Positions 13,523-19,897 of a stretch of DNA of 19,897 nucleotides are shown one piece after another. Every line of letters begins with the position of its first letter. Positions within the stretch are counted from its first letter, which is position 1. The stretch covers positions 1-19,897 of the forward strand of contig CATOKC010000053.1 of the NCBI GenBank assembly GCA_951800675.1, read 5' to 3'. The notes beneath the pieces are model-generated. The model was not told where the DNA came from, did not search any database, and was given only the letters and a program-made list of their open reading frames with translations. The position numbers and the translations under genes were made by a program. This DNA is from an uncultured Oscillibacter sp. (GTDB lineage: Bacteria; Bacillota_A; Clostridia; Oscillospirales; Oscillospiraceae).

Positions 13523-15433
13523 ATGCTGTATCAAACCACGCAGGCCCATGAGGACCTCCGGGCGAAGGTCCGGGAATTCGCGGAGGCCGAGATCAAGCCC
13601 ATTGCCTTTATGCTGGACAAGGAGAACCGCTTCCCCGCGGAGGCGGTGAAAAAGATGGGAGAGCTGGGCCTGATGGGCCTGCCCTACGGCACGGAGTACG
13701 AGGGCGCGGGGTCCGACGCCCTGAGCTACGCCATCGCCGTGGAGGAACTGGCCCGGGTGGACGGCGGCGCGGGAGTCATTCTCTCCGCCCACACCTCCCT
13801 GGGCACCTACCCCATTGCCGCCTTCGGCAATGAGGAGCAGAAGAAAAAATACCTCCCGGACCTGTGCGCGGGGCGGAAAATCGGCGCCTTCGGCCTGACG
13901 GAGCCCAACGCCGGGTCCGACGCCGGCGGCACCGAGACCACCGCCGAGGACATGGGGGACCACTACCTCCTAAACGGCGAGAAAATCTTCATCACCAACG
14001 GCGGAGAGGCCAGCACCTATGTTGTCTTCGCCGTCACCACCCCCGGCATCGGCACCCGGGGCATCAGCGCCTTTATCGTGGAAAAGGGCTGGGAGGGCTT
14101 CACCTTCGAGGAGCACTATGACAAAATGGGCATCCGCTCCTCCGCCACCTGCCAGCTGAACTTCAACAACGTCAAGGTCCCCAAGGAAAACCTCCTGGGC
14201 AAGGAGGGACAGGGCTTCAAGATCGCCATGTCCACCCTGGACGGCGGGCGCATCGGCATCGCGGCCCAGGCCCTGGGCATCGCCCAGGGGGCCTATGAGG
14301 CGGCGGTGGAGTATTCCAAGGACCGTATCCAGTTTGGAAAGCCCATCTGCCAGCAGCAGAATATCGCTTTCAAAATCGCCGACATGGCCACCAAGCTCCG
14401 CTGCGCCCGCTTCCTGGTCTACAGCGCCGCCGAGCTGAAGCAGGCCCATGTGCCCTACGGCATGGAGTCCGCCATGGCGAAGCAGTACGCCTCCGACATC
14501 GCCCTGGAGGTCACCAACGACGCCCTCCAGATTTTCGGCGGCTGCGGCTACCTCAAGGGCATGGAAGTGGAACGGTTCTACCGGGACGCCAAGATCACCA
14601 CCATCTATGAGGGCACCAACGAAATCCAGCGGGTCGTCATCGCCTCCCACATTCTGGGCAAGGCCGCCAAGGAGGCCTCCTCCGCTCCCGCCCAGCAGCG
14701 GGGCCCCGAGACCGGCGCGCGGAAGCGCCAGATCTGGAAGGACGGCACCGCCCAGGAGAAGGTGGAGGCCCTGGTCGCCAGCCTCAAGAAGGACGGGCAC
14801 GACTTCACCGTGGGCATTCCCATGGACACGCCCATCACCCAGGCGGAGCGGGTGGTTTCCGCCGGGCAGGGCATCGGCGAGAAGAAAAATATGAAGCTCA
14901 TCGAGGACCTGGCCAAAGCCGCCGGCGCCGCCGTGGGCTCCAGCCGCCCCGTGGCGGAGACGCTGAAATACGTGCCCCTGAACCGCTACGTGGGCATGTC
15001 CGGCCAGAAGTTCAAGGGGAACCTCTACATTGCCTGCGGCATCTCCGGCGCGATTCAGCACCTGAAGGGCATCAAGGACGCCTCCTGCATTGTGGCCATC
15101 AACAAAAACCCCAACGCGAAAATCTTCAAAAACTGCGACTACGGCATCGTGGGGGACGTCATGGAAATCCTGCCCCTGCTCACCGCCGCCCTGGACACCG
15201 GGGAGAAGCAGCCCGCGCCGCCCATGGTAAAGATGAAGCGGATGGTGCCCAAGAAGGTCACCCCGCCCCGGAAGCTCTATATCTGCAACGGCTGCGGCCA
15301 CGAGTACGACGTGCTTGTCGGGGACCCCGAAAACGAGGTCAAGCCCGGCACCGCCTTCAAGGACCTGCCGGAAGGCTGGACCTGCCCCCACTGCGGCGAG
15401 AGCGTGGACGCGTTCATCGAGATCGAAGTTTAA
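13523..15433 (+). CDS. Three-domain fusion: acyl-CoA dehydrogenase, EtfA FAD-binding domain, rubredoxin
   Basis: A 636-residue predicted flavo-iron protein. Residues 1-380 form a complete butyryl-CoA-dehydrogenase-like acyl-CoA dehydrogenase with GLTEPNAGSD (124-133), KIFITNGG, DGGRIGIAAQALGIA, and catalytic Glu363 in IYEGTNEIQR. An Ala/Gly/Lys-rich linker follows (about 381-440). Residues 441-555 match the C-terminal FAD domain of electron-transfer flavoprotein alpha: GSSR (472-475), VGMSG (490-494), ACGISGAIQH (504-513), VAINKN, DYGIVGD (539-545). EtfA domain I and EtfB are absent. Residues 584-636 are a rubredoxin with iron ligands Cys588, Cys591, Cys621 and Cys624 and the PGTAFKDLPEGWTCPHCG signature. 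AAAAGGAGG precedes the ATG. Inferred flow: acyl-CoA to FAD, to the Etf FAD, to the rubredoxin iron, to the flavodiiron protein encoded next. No stop or frameshift separates the domains. Confidence 0.93.
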   Translation: MLYQTTQAHEDLRAKVREFAEAEIKPIAFMLDKENRFPAEAVKKMGELGLMGLPYGTEYEGAGSDALSYAIAVEELARVDGGAGVILSAHTSLGTYPIAAFGNEEQKKKYLPDLCAGRKIGAFGLTEPNAGSDAGGTETTAEDMGDHYLLNGEKIFITNGGEASTYVVFAVTTPGIGTRGISAFIVEKGWEGFTFEEHYDKMGIRSSATCQLNFNNVKVPKENLLGKEGQGFKIAMSTLDGGRIGIAAQALGIAQGAYEAAVEYSKDRIQFGKPICQQQNIAFKIADMATKLRCARFLVYSAAELKQAHVPYGMESAMAKQYASDIALEVTNDALQIFGGCGYLKGMEVERFYRDAKITTIYEGTNEIQRVVIASHILGKAAKEASSAPAQQRGPETGARKRQIWKDGTAQEKVEALVASLKKDGHDFTVGIPMDTPITQAERVVSAGQGIGEKKNMKLIEDLAKAAGAAVGSSRPVAETLKYVPLNRYVGMSGQKFKGNLYIACGISGAIQHLKGIKDASCIVAINKNPNAKIFKNCDYGIVGDVMEILPLLTAALDTGEKQPAPPMVKMKRMVPKKVTPPRKLYICNGCGHEYDVLVGDPENEVKPGTAFKDLPEGWTCPHCGESVDAFIEIEV

Positions 15434-15465
15434 CGGCCCCGGACTTAAAATAAGGAGGCAGATCT

Positions 15466-16683
15466 ATGTATAACTACCGTCAAGTCACCGACGATCTCTA
15501 CTGGGTAGGCGCGGACGAGCACCGCCTGGCCCTCTTTGAAAATATCCATCCCCTGTACCATGGCGTCAGCTACAACGCCTACGTGCTCCTGGACGAGAAG
15601 ACCGTCCTCTTCGACACCGCCGACTGGGCGGTGGGCCGCCAATTCATCACCAACGTCAAGGCCGTCCTGGCGGGCCGTCCCCTGGACTACCTGGTCATCA
15701 ACCACGTAGAGCCGGATCACGCCGCCTCCATTGAGGAGATCCTCCTCCGCTGGCCCAAGGTGAAAATCATCACCACCCCCAAGGCGGTGACGCTCCTCAA
15801 CCAGTTCGGCTTCGCCCTGGACCCCAACCAGATCGACGAGGTAAAAGAGGGGGACAGCCGCTGCTTCGGCAAGCACACCATCGCCTTTGTCTACGCCCCC
15901 ATGGTCCACTGGCCGGAGGCCATGGTCTCCTTCGACACCACCAACGGCGTCCTCTTCTCCGCCGACGCCTTCGGTTCCTTCCGGTCCCTGGACGGGAAGC
16001 TGTTCGCCGACGAGGTGGACTTCGACCGGGAGTGGATTGACGACGCCCGGCGCTACTACACCAACATCGTGGGCAAGTACGGCCCTCAGGTGGTGGCCCT
16101 TTTGAACAAGGCGGCGTCCATCGTGGGACTGGACAACATCAAGATGCTCTGCCCCCTTCACGGCCCCATCTGGCGGAAGGACCTGGGCTATATCATCGAC
16201 AAATACACCCACTGGGCCACCTACGAGCCGGAGGAAAAGGGCGTCATGATCGTCTACGCCTCCATGTACGGCAACACCGAGGCCGCCGCCGAGGTGCTGG
16301 CCGCCAAGCTGACGGCCCGGGGCGTGACGAACACCCGGCTTTACGATGTCTCCAGCACCCATGTGAGCTACCTGATTTCGGATCTATTCAAGTACAGCCA
16401 TCTGGTGCTGGCTTCCGTCACCTATAATCTCGGCATCTTCCCGCCGATGCACAATTTCCTGATGGACATGAAGGCGCTGAACCTCCAAAAGCGCACGGTG
16501 GCCATCATGGGCAGCGGCTCCTGGGCTCCCCGGTCCGGGGCGCTGATGCGGGAGGAGATCGAGCAGCTCAAGCACATGGAGATTCTGGACGACGAGATGA
16601 CCGTCACGTCCTCTCTCCAGCCCCAGAACGAGTCGGAAATCGACGCGCTGGCCGACGCCATCGCCGCTTCCGTACTCAAATAA
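15466..16683 (+). CDS. fprA: Flavodiiron protein (class A), O2/NO reductase
   Basis: A 405-residue cytosolic enzyme that reduces O2 to water or NO to N2O, normally with electrons from rubredoxin. The N-terminal metallo-beta-lactamase-like domain (1-250) holds the diiron ligands His80-x-Glu82-x-Asp84 (NHVEPDH), His148, Asp167 and His232. The flavodoxin domain (257-405) has the FMN phosphate loop SMYGNT (266-271) and the GSWAPRSG loop. No C-terminal rubredoxin is present, so this is the simple class A architecture and needs an external donor; the upstream gene supplies a fused rubredoxin. AAGGAGG precedes the ATG, and the gap to the fusion gene is 32 nt, so the two are surely co-transcribed. 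O2 versus NO preference cannot be told from the sequence. Confidence 0.96.
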   Translation: MYNYRQVTDDLYWVGADEHRLALFENIHPLYHGVSYNAYVLLDEKTVLFDTADWAVGRQFITNVKAVLAGRPLDYLVINHVEPDHAASIEEILLRWPKVKIITTPKAVTLLNQFGFALDPNQIDEVKEGDSRCFGKHTIAFVYAPMVHWPEAMVSFDTTNGVLFSADAFGSFRSLDGKLFADEVDFDREWIDDARRYYTNIVGKYGPQVVALLNKAASIVGLDNIKMLCPLHGPIWRKDLGYIIDKYTHWATYEPEEKGVMIVYASMYGNTEAAAEVLAAKLTARGVTNTRLYDVSSTHVSYLISDLFKYSHLVLASVTYNLGIFPPMHNFLMDMKALNLQKRTVAIMGSGSWAPRSGALMREEIEQLKHMEILDDEMTVTSSLQPQNESEIDALADAIAASVLK

Positions 16684-16755
16684 TTTGCTTCTCCGTCCGT
16701 TCCCGAGGCGAAAGTCCGCGAGGATCTTCCAACACGCAGCGGGGGACAGTGAAGA

Positions 16756-16794
16756 CAAGGGCCAGCCTCTCCACCAGGCTGGCCCTTGGTTTTT
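16756..16794 (+). terminator. Rho-independent terminator of the rrf2-fusion-fprA operon
   Basis: A 13-bp stem (16756-16768 with 16776-16788, core GGGCCAGCCT / AGGCTGGCCC) with a 7-nt loop is followed by five T's at 16790-16794. It begins 72 nt after the fprA stop. Confidence 0.9.
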
Positions 16795-16810
16795 GCCCCT
16801 TTGCCGGGGC

Positions 16811-16838
16811 GGGGATTATTCTCGCCCTTCGGGCGGGG
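16811..16838 (+). repeat. Dispersed palindromic repeat, second copy
   Basis: These 28 bases match 5780-5807 at 26 positions on the same strand, with the shared hairpin core CGCCC-TTC-GGGCG. The other copy lies between arcA and arcB. Identity across unrelated intergenic regions marks a dispersed repeat family rather than a gene-specific site. Confidence 0.7.
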
Positions 16839-16874
16839 AGAGTTTCAGCCCTTTGGGGGCTGGTCAACGCACCC

Positions 16875-16916
16875 CCCGTTTTCTCTTTTTCTTCCAGAAG
16901 AAAACGAGAAAACGGG
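16875..16916. repeat. Long near-perfect inverted repeat, 20-bp arms
   Basis: Arms 16875-16894 and 16897-16916 (left arm begins CCCGTTTTCTC, right arm ends GAGAAAACGGG) pair with one mismatch and a 2-nt centre. It would fold into a stable hairpin or cruciform. There is no T-tract after it. It may be a second convergent terminator-like structure, part of the repeat cluster, or a remnant of a small mobile element. Confidence 0.7.
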
Positions 16917-17113
16917 CCGTGCACGGTCCAAAAGAGAAAAAGAAGTACGGCCCCCGCAGGGGGACGGGGGACGAGGGGACGCGCAAGGGGGTGCTTCCTC
17001 CGGGTACGCAAGTCTTTTGCCCGCGGCATAGCTTTAGCGGGAGTTTTGGAGGTTATTGAATGGACTTCCTTCTCTTTCCGCTGCCGCTGACCTGGCGCTT
17101 GTGGCCGCTATCC

Positions 17114-18649
17114 TTATGGCTGAAATCCCCCCGCCGCCAAGCACGCCGACAGGGACCAGGTTCGCCAATCGCGACACTGGGCCCATGCGGAAACCCGGCG
17201 GCTGTCTAGCTCCTCCGACAAGGTGGTCTTGTGATAATCCCAATTCCCGTCATAGTCGGAGACAGGACGACTTCCGTCCAGCCGCTCCAGCTGGGACAGC
17301 GTGTCAAAGGAAAGCCTTGCCAAATAATTTACGCTTACCGTGGGGCTCTCCCCGCTCAAATAGCGGTCCACTTGGTTTTTCGCCACCAGATAGTCCACCG
17401 GCACGCAATTGATAACCAGCCACCCGGCCAGGGCTGCCGGGAAAACCAATTTGCAAAACCGGAACTCCGGCCTAAGCGCTTTCCACAGCCCCGCCAGGAG
17501 AAAGAGCGCCATCATAATCATGCCCCAATAGGTCATGCACCGCTTAAAGCTCAGGCCGTAGGCGGAGACGTACAGCGTCATTTTCCAGGCGGCGGAGGCC
17601 AGCAGAACCAGGCTCTCTCCGGCAAGGGCTCCGCACAGCCACCGCAGGGCCCTCCAGGCCCGCCCCTCCCGCCGGGAGAGGCACAGGGACGCCAGGGTCA
17701 GGCTCAGGTTCAGCGCCGTCACCCCCACCATCTGGAAAAAGCCGCTCCGGGCCCAGTCGGCGTAGCTGACCCCCAGGCTCTCTACGTATTCCGGTCCGCC
17801 GAAAAGCCCCGCTGACTGCACCGCCAGAAAGGCAAGATACAGTCCGTCCACCGCCGCCAGCGCCAGCACAAAGCCCAGGGCGTCCGCCTGGAGGACCTTC
17901 TTCTCCTCCGGCGGGCACAGCCGCTTGGGATGAGACAGGGCGTACAGCAGGCTGAACACACAGGGCGTAAACACCAGGGCCCAGAACAGCCGCCGCACCC
18001 CGTCGCTGAAATGAATCATGCTTATGAACCGCTGGAGCTGTTTTGTCGACGCGGCAAAGAGGGCGTCTGCCGAAATCAACACCGGCAGCAAAAAGGACAC
18101 CAGCGCCGCGGCCCCGCAAAGTCCCAGCACCACCGTCATAGTCCGCCGGGGCCTCTCCTCGCTCCGCTTGTCGGGAACCGCCGCCGCGAAACAGGCCCAC
18201 AGGTTGCCAAACAGCCCCTGGAACAAAAGCCAAAACCGCTCCCCCGGCATCCAGGGGTCCCACCAGGGGCGGCTTCCCAGGCCCGCCGTAACGTGGACGG
18301 GAATCAAAACCACCAGGGCCAGCAAATTCCAAGCGCGGAAATACCAGTTCGACCCCAGGGCCATGGAGGCCGCCAAAAACAGGTTTGCCGCCAGCAGAAT
18401 CCGGTTGGACCGCTTCTCAAATATCCCCGGGCCCATCCAGGCCAGGAACAGCGCGTACCAGGCAAACACCGTGGCTGTCAGCCCGGCGGAGGGGCCGTGC
18501 CACAGAAATCCGTCCACCAGCAGAATACAAAATCCAACGGTCAGGACCAGAAAGAGCCGGTAACGGCTTATGGATTCCCCGGGCAGCTTCCATCTTGAGG
18601 CGCGCTTCGTGGCCCCTTCGGTTGGAAGGGCGTCTTTTCGTTCATCCAT
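17114..18649 (-). CDS. DUF4173/DUF4153-like polytopic membrane protein
   Basis: A 511-residue integral membrane protein with roughly 12 hydrophobic segments between residues 30 and 430 and a soluble C-terminal tail. The segment SYADWARSGFFQMVGVTALN and the tail NQVDRYLSG...VNYLARLSFDTLSQLERL resemble the DUF4173 family, whose molecular function is unknown. The frame is open to 18727, but that longer start would overlap the HTH gene; ATG 18649 has GGGAG 8 nt upstream and leaves a 46-nt gap. The intermediate ATG at 18664 has a purine tract directly against it, too close to work well. It is the last gene of a four-gene operon with a YozG-like regulator and a DUF2975 protein. A sensory or envelope-stress role is only a guess. 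Confidence 0.82.
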   Translation of the reverse strand: MDERKDALPTEGATKRASRWKLPGESISRYRLFLVLTVGFCILLVDGFLWHGPSAGLTATVFAWYALFLAWMGPGIFEKRSNRILLAANLFLAASMALGSNWYFRAWNLLALVVLIPVHVTAGLGSRPWWDPWMPGERFWLLFQGLFGNLWACFAAAVPDKRSEERPRRTMTVVLGLCGAAALVSFLLPVLISADALFAASTKQLQRFISMIHFSDGVRRLFWALVFTPCVFSLLYALSHPKRLCPPEEKKVLQADALGFVLALAAVDGLYLAFLAVQSAGLFGGPEYVESLGVSYADWARSGFFQMVGVTALNLSLTLASLCLSRREGRAWRALRWLCGALAGESLVLLASAAWKMTLYVSAYGLSFKRCMTYWGMIMMALFLLAGLWKALRPEFRFCKLVFPAALAGWLVINCVPVDYLVAKNQVDRYLSGESPTVSVNYLARLSFDTLSQLERLDGSRPVSDYDGNWDYHKTTLSEELDSRRVSAWAQCRDWRTWSLSACLAAGGFQP

Positions 18650-18695
18650 ATGAAATTCTCCCATTCCTCTGTCCGTCGCATGCGGACAGTTTTCT

Positions 18696-18917
18696 TTACT
18701 CAGCGCCGCCAGTCTCATCTGGGACATATTCCAAAATATCCCCCGGCTGGCAATCCAGGGCGGCGCAAACCGCCTCCAGGGTGGAAAAGCGGACGGCCTT
18801 TGCCTTGTTGTTTTTCAGCACCGACAGGTTCGCCAGCGTAATGTCCACCTCTTCCGAGAGCTGGGAAAGGCTCATTTTTCGCTTCGCCATCATGACGTCC
18901 AGATTCACAACAATCAT
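18696..18917 (-). CDS. Short HTH regulator, Cro/C1 type (YozG-like)
   Basis: A 73-residue protein consisting of little more than a helix-turn-helix domain. It starts MIVVNLDVMMAKRKMSLSQLSEEV, with the first helix at about 5-13, recognition region at about 16-40 (LSQLSEEVDITLANLSVLKNN), and the closing FSTLEAVCAALDCQPGDILEY typical of the family. Short XRE regulators of this type are commonly encoded next to DUF2975 membrane proteins, exactly as here, where the upstream DUF2975 gene ends 9 nt before. GAGGTG precedes the ATG. It probably regulates its own operon, possibly through the dyad in the promoter at 19734-19744. Target and signal are unknown. Confidence 0.9.
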   Translation of the reverse strand: MIVVNLDVMMAKRKMSLSQLSEEVDITLANLSVLKNNKAKAVRFSTLEAVCAALDCQPGDILEYVPDETGGAE

Positions 18918-18926
18918 GGCGGCACC

Positions 18927-19496
18927 TCAAATCGTCAGGTCGTTCTCCGCCTTCAGCTCCGCCGCCTGGCGGAAGAGGGCGGACATGACCAGGCACAACA
19001 GCCCTCCCATGGCGAACATGGGCACGAAGAGGGCGTTGTAAGTAGCCAGGGGCCGGGGAGACTGGTAGTAGCCGACGCTGAACAGCACCCTCGCCATCGC
19101 CGCCCCGGCAATGAGGAAGCAGAAAACGGCGGCCCGCCGCAGGCTGACGGCGTTCGACGCCGCGAAGGGCTCCCCCCGGAGGATGGTTTGCAGCACCCGC
19201 CGGGCCTGCCAGAGGATGACGGCGGTGCAGCAGCCGGAGAAGAGGAGGAACAGGGTCAGGACCTGCTCATAAGCAATATTTTCCCTCAAAATCATGTTGG
19301 GCCACATGAGGAGAATGGCAACCAGAGGATTGACTGGGTCCTGCGGGTCATGCCATATGTCCAGGAGCTCAAACAGATTTCCCTTCAACGCCACGAAAGT
19401 GGGAACCAAAAACAAAGCGATCAAATTGCAGACCAACGTAACCAACACCAGGACATAGAGCACCCTGGCGATTTTCCGCGCCGGGATCTTCTCCAT
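18927..19496 (-). CDS. DUF2975 membrane protein
   Basis: A 189-residue protein with four hydrophobic segments (about 12-34, 77-96, 118-140 and 150-172) and short charged ends. The arrangement, with the loop LQTILRGEPFAASNAVSLRRAA between segments two and three, is that of DUF2975 proteins, which are encoded beside YozG-like regulators in many Firmicutes. The function is not established; a membrane partner that modulates the adjacent regulator is a reasonable inference. A G-rich ribosome binding site lies in the 15-nt gap after the small upstream membrane protein gene. Confidence 0.87.
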   Translation of the reverse strand: MEKIPARKIARVLYVLVLVTLVCNLIALFLVPTFVALKGNLFELLDIWHDPQDPVNPLVAILLMWPNMILRENIAYEQVLTLFLLFSGCCTAVILWQARRVLQTILRGEPFAASNAVSLRRAAVFCFLIAGAAMARVLFSVGYYQSPRPLATYNALFVPMFAMGGLLCLVMSALFRQAAELKAENDLTI

Positions 19497-19511
19497 AGAC
19501 GTCCCCCCCTC

Positions 19512-19691
19512 TCAAAGCGGCCTCGTGATGAACTCCATCATCACCGCCATCCCCGCCGCCAAAAGCGCAAACACTCCGGCGCCGGAGAAGATTTTCAGCT
19601 TATTCCCCTGCCGGAAGCCGCTCACCGCCATCGCGCCGCCCCAGAGGGCCAGCATCAGGGCGGCGGGAATCAAAATCATGGTCAAACTCAT
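19512..19691 (-). CDS. 59-aa hydrophobic small protein, first gene of the DUF2975 operon
   Basis: An open frame of 59 codons starting MSLTMILIPAALMLALWGG and ending FITRPL. It has two hydrophobic segments (about 3-24 and 36-53) with a short basic loop (FRQGNKLK) between, so it is a predicted two-pass membrane protein. A strong AAGGAGG lies 9-10 nt upstream of the ATG, and a near-consensus promoter sits just before that. The DUF2975 gene starts 15 nt after the stop. These signals make it a real gene despite its size, and it can be missed by a length cut-off. No family was recognised. Confidence 0.8.
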   Translation of the reverse strand: MSLTMILIPAALMLALWGGAMAVSGFRQGNKLKIFSGAGVFALLAAGMAVMMEFITRPL

Positions 19692-19715
19692 GACAGCACG
19701 CCTCCTTTTTCTGGT

Positions 19716-19744
19716 ATCCTACCATGGGCCAAGTTGATTGTCAA
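19716..19744 (-). promoter_or_regulatory. Near-consensus sigma-A promoter of the DUF2975 operon with overlapping dyad
   Basis: Read on the minus strand, TTGACA (19744-19739), a 17-nt spacer, and TAGGAT (19721-19716) preceded by TGG, giving an extended -10. Transcription would start near 19709, leaving a leader of under 20 nt before the 59-aa gene. The -35 is embedded in the dyad TTGACAATCAA (19744-19734), a possible operator at which the HTH protein could block polymerase. The upstream 19745-19795 is strikingly AT-rich compared with the rest of the window, which may act as an UP-type element. Confidence 0.85.
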
Positions 19745-19796
19745 TAAGTATTTATCGTTTTTCAATAAAAATAAATTGATAGACAGTAAAACAGCA

Positions 19797-19846
19797 GGGG
19801 AAGGAACCCCTTAGTAGGACCTGACCCCCTGGTCAGGCCCTTCCCC
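19797..19846. other. Nested stem-loop at the window edge
   Basis: An outer stem, GGGGAAGG (19797-19804) with CCTTCCCC (19839-19846), encloses an inner stem, CCTGACC (19820-19826) with GGTCAGG (19831-19837) around CCCT. It is asymmetric and lacks a T-tract on either strand. It may be the end of an unseen neighbouring gene's transcript or part of a repeat. The remaining bases to 19897 carry no feature I can support. Confidence 0.4.
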
Positions 19847-19897
19847 CGGAACCTCCACCTCTCAGGAAAACAGGAAAGCGGGGGCGCCGGACGGCCG

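Larger units (their letters stand above)
16684..17113. other. 430-bp non-coding interval rich in hairpins between convergent operons
   Basis: No gene is supported here. It holds the fprA terminator (16756-16794) and then a series of stems: GCCCC/GGGGC at 16795-16810, the dispersed repeat at 16811-16838, CAGCCC/GGGCTG at 16846-16862, a long imperfect inverted repeat at 16875-16916, and CCCCC-GCA-GGGGG at 16951-16963. The right part (16970-17113) shows no structure I recognise. A 48-codon plus-strand frame from ATG 17059 follows a GGAGG at 7 nt spacing but runs antisense into the DUF4173 gene and looks unlike a protein. Confidence 0.6.

Noticed and set aside
13970..15391. 473-codon minus-strand frame opposite the acyl-CoA dehydrogenase fusion
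   Set aside because: Its Gly/Val/Leu/His-rich repetitive composition is typical of the complement of GC-biased codons; the opposite strand encodes an unmistakable enzyme.
15287..15430. Possibility that the rubredoxin is a separate gene or a sequencing fusion
   Set aside because: The frame is continuous from the ATG at 13523 with no internal stop, and no ribosome binding site plus start precedes the rubredoxin segment. The linker is of the usual flexible composition.
17059..17205. Short plus-strand frame of 48 codons behind a GGAGG
   Set aside because: It runs antisense into the DUF4173 gene, the product (MDFLLFPLPLTWRLWP...) looks like a shadow, and there is no promoter.
19801..19897. Minus-strand frame entering from the right edge
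   Set aside because: Two frames are open at the edge but the translations carry no recognisable motif and the piece is too short to support a partial gene.

Overview
The window looks like chromosome from a GC-rich, anaerobic, spore-forming member of the Clostridia, most likely an Oscillospiraceae-type gut bacterium (Flavonifractor/Lawsonibacter-like; inferred). The basis is SpoIIP (sporulation), a clostridial-style butyryl-CoA-dehydrogenase-like protein, a flavodiiron protein, a fermentative arginine deiminase pathway, strong AGGAGG ribosome binding sites and Gram-positive lipoprotein processing. No tRNA, rRNA, CRISPR array, transposase or phage gene was seen.

Layout. (1) 1-3336, plus strand: a lipoprotein solute-binding protein, two consecutive inverted repeats, then a small membrane protein, a HAD hydrolase and a VOC/glyoxalase protein, closed by a strong terminator. 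(2) 3340-7039, minus strand: arginine deiminase (arcA), ornithine carbamoyltransferase (arcB) and a YfcC-family permease (arcD role). Carbamate kinase (arcC) is absent from the window. (3) 7142-8383, minus strand: spoIIP with its own terminator. (4) 8523-12861, plus strand: a tightly packed, overlapping operon of two M16 peptidase-like proteins (yfmF, yfmH), lgt and folD, ending in a terminator. (5) 12953-16794, plus strand: a strong promoter, an Rrf2-family regulator, a three-domain fusion (acyl-CoA dehydrogenase, EtfA FAD domain, rubredoxin) and a flavodiiron protein, closed by a terminator. (6) 16684-17113: a non-coding stretch rich in hairpins, one of which recurs between arcA and arcB. 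(7) 17114-19744, minus strand: an operon of a 59-aa membrane protein, a DUF2975 protein, a short YozG-like HTH regulator and a DUF4173-like membrane protein, driven by a near-consensus promoter.

The most interesting part is region 5. The fusion appears to carry a complete route for electrons from an acyl-CoA thioester through two flavins to a rubredoxin iron. The next gene encodes a flavodiiron protein, whose usual electron donor is rubredoxin and whose substrate is O2 or NO. The gene in front encodes an Rrf2 regulator with a cysteine cluster of the type that holds an Fe-S sensor. Read together, this suggests an inducible acyl-CoA-driven O2/NO reductase. That is inference from domains and gene order; nothing in the sequence proves the electron flow.

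Several genes appear to begin at non-ATG codons (arcA, the permease and Rrf2 at TTG; yfmF at GTG), and several start positions given here were chosen from ribosome binding sites and family N-termini rather than from the longest open frame.
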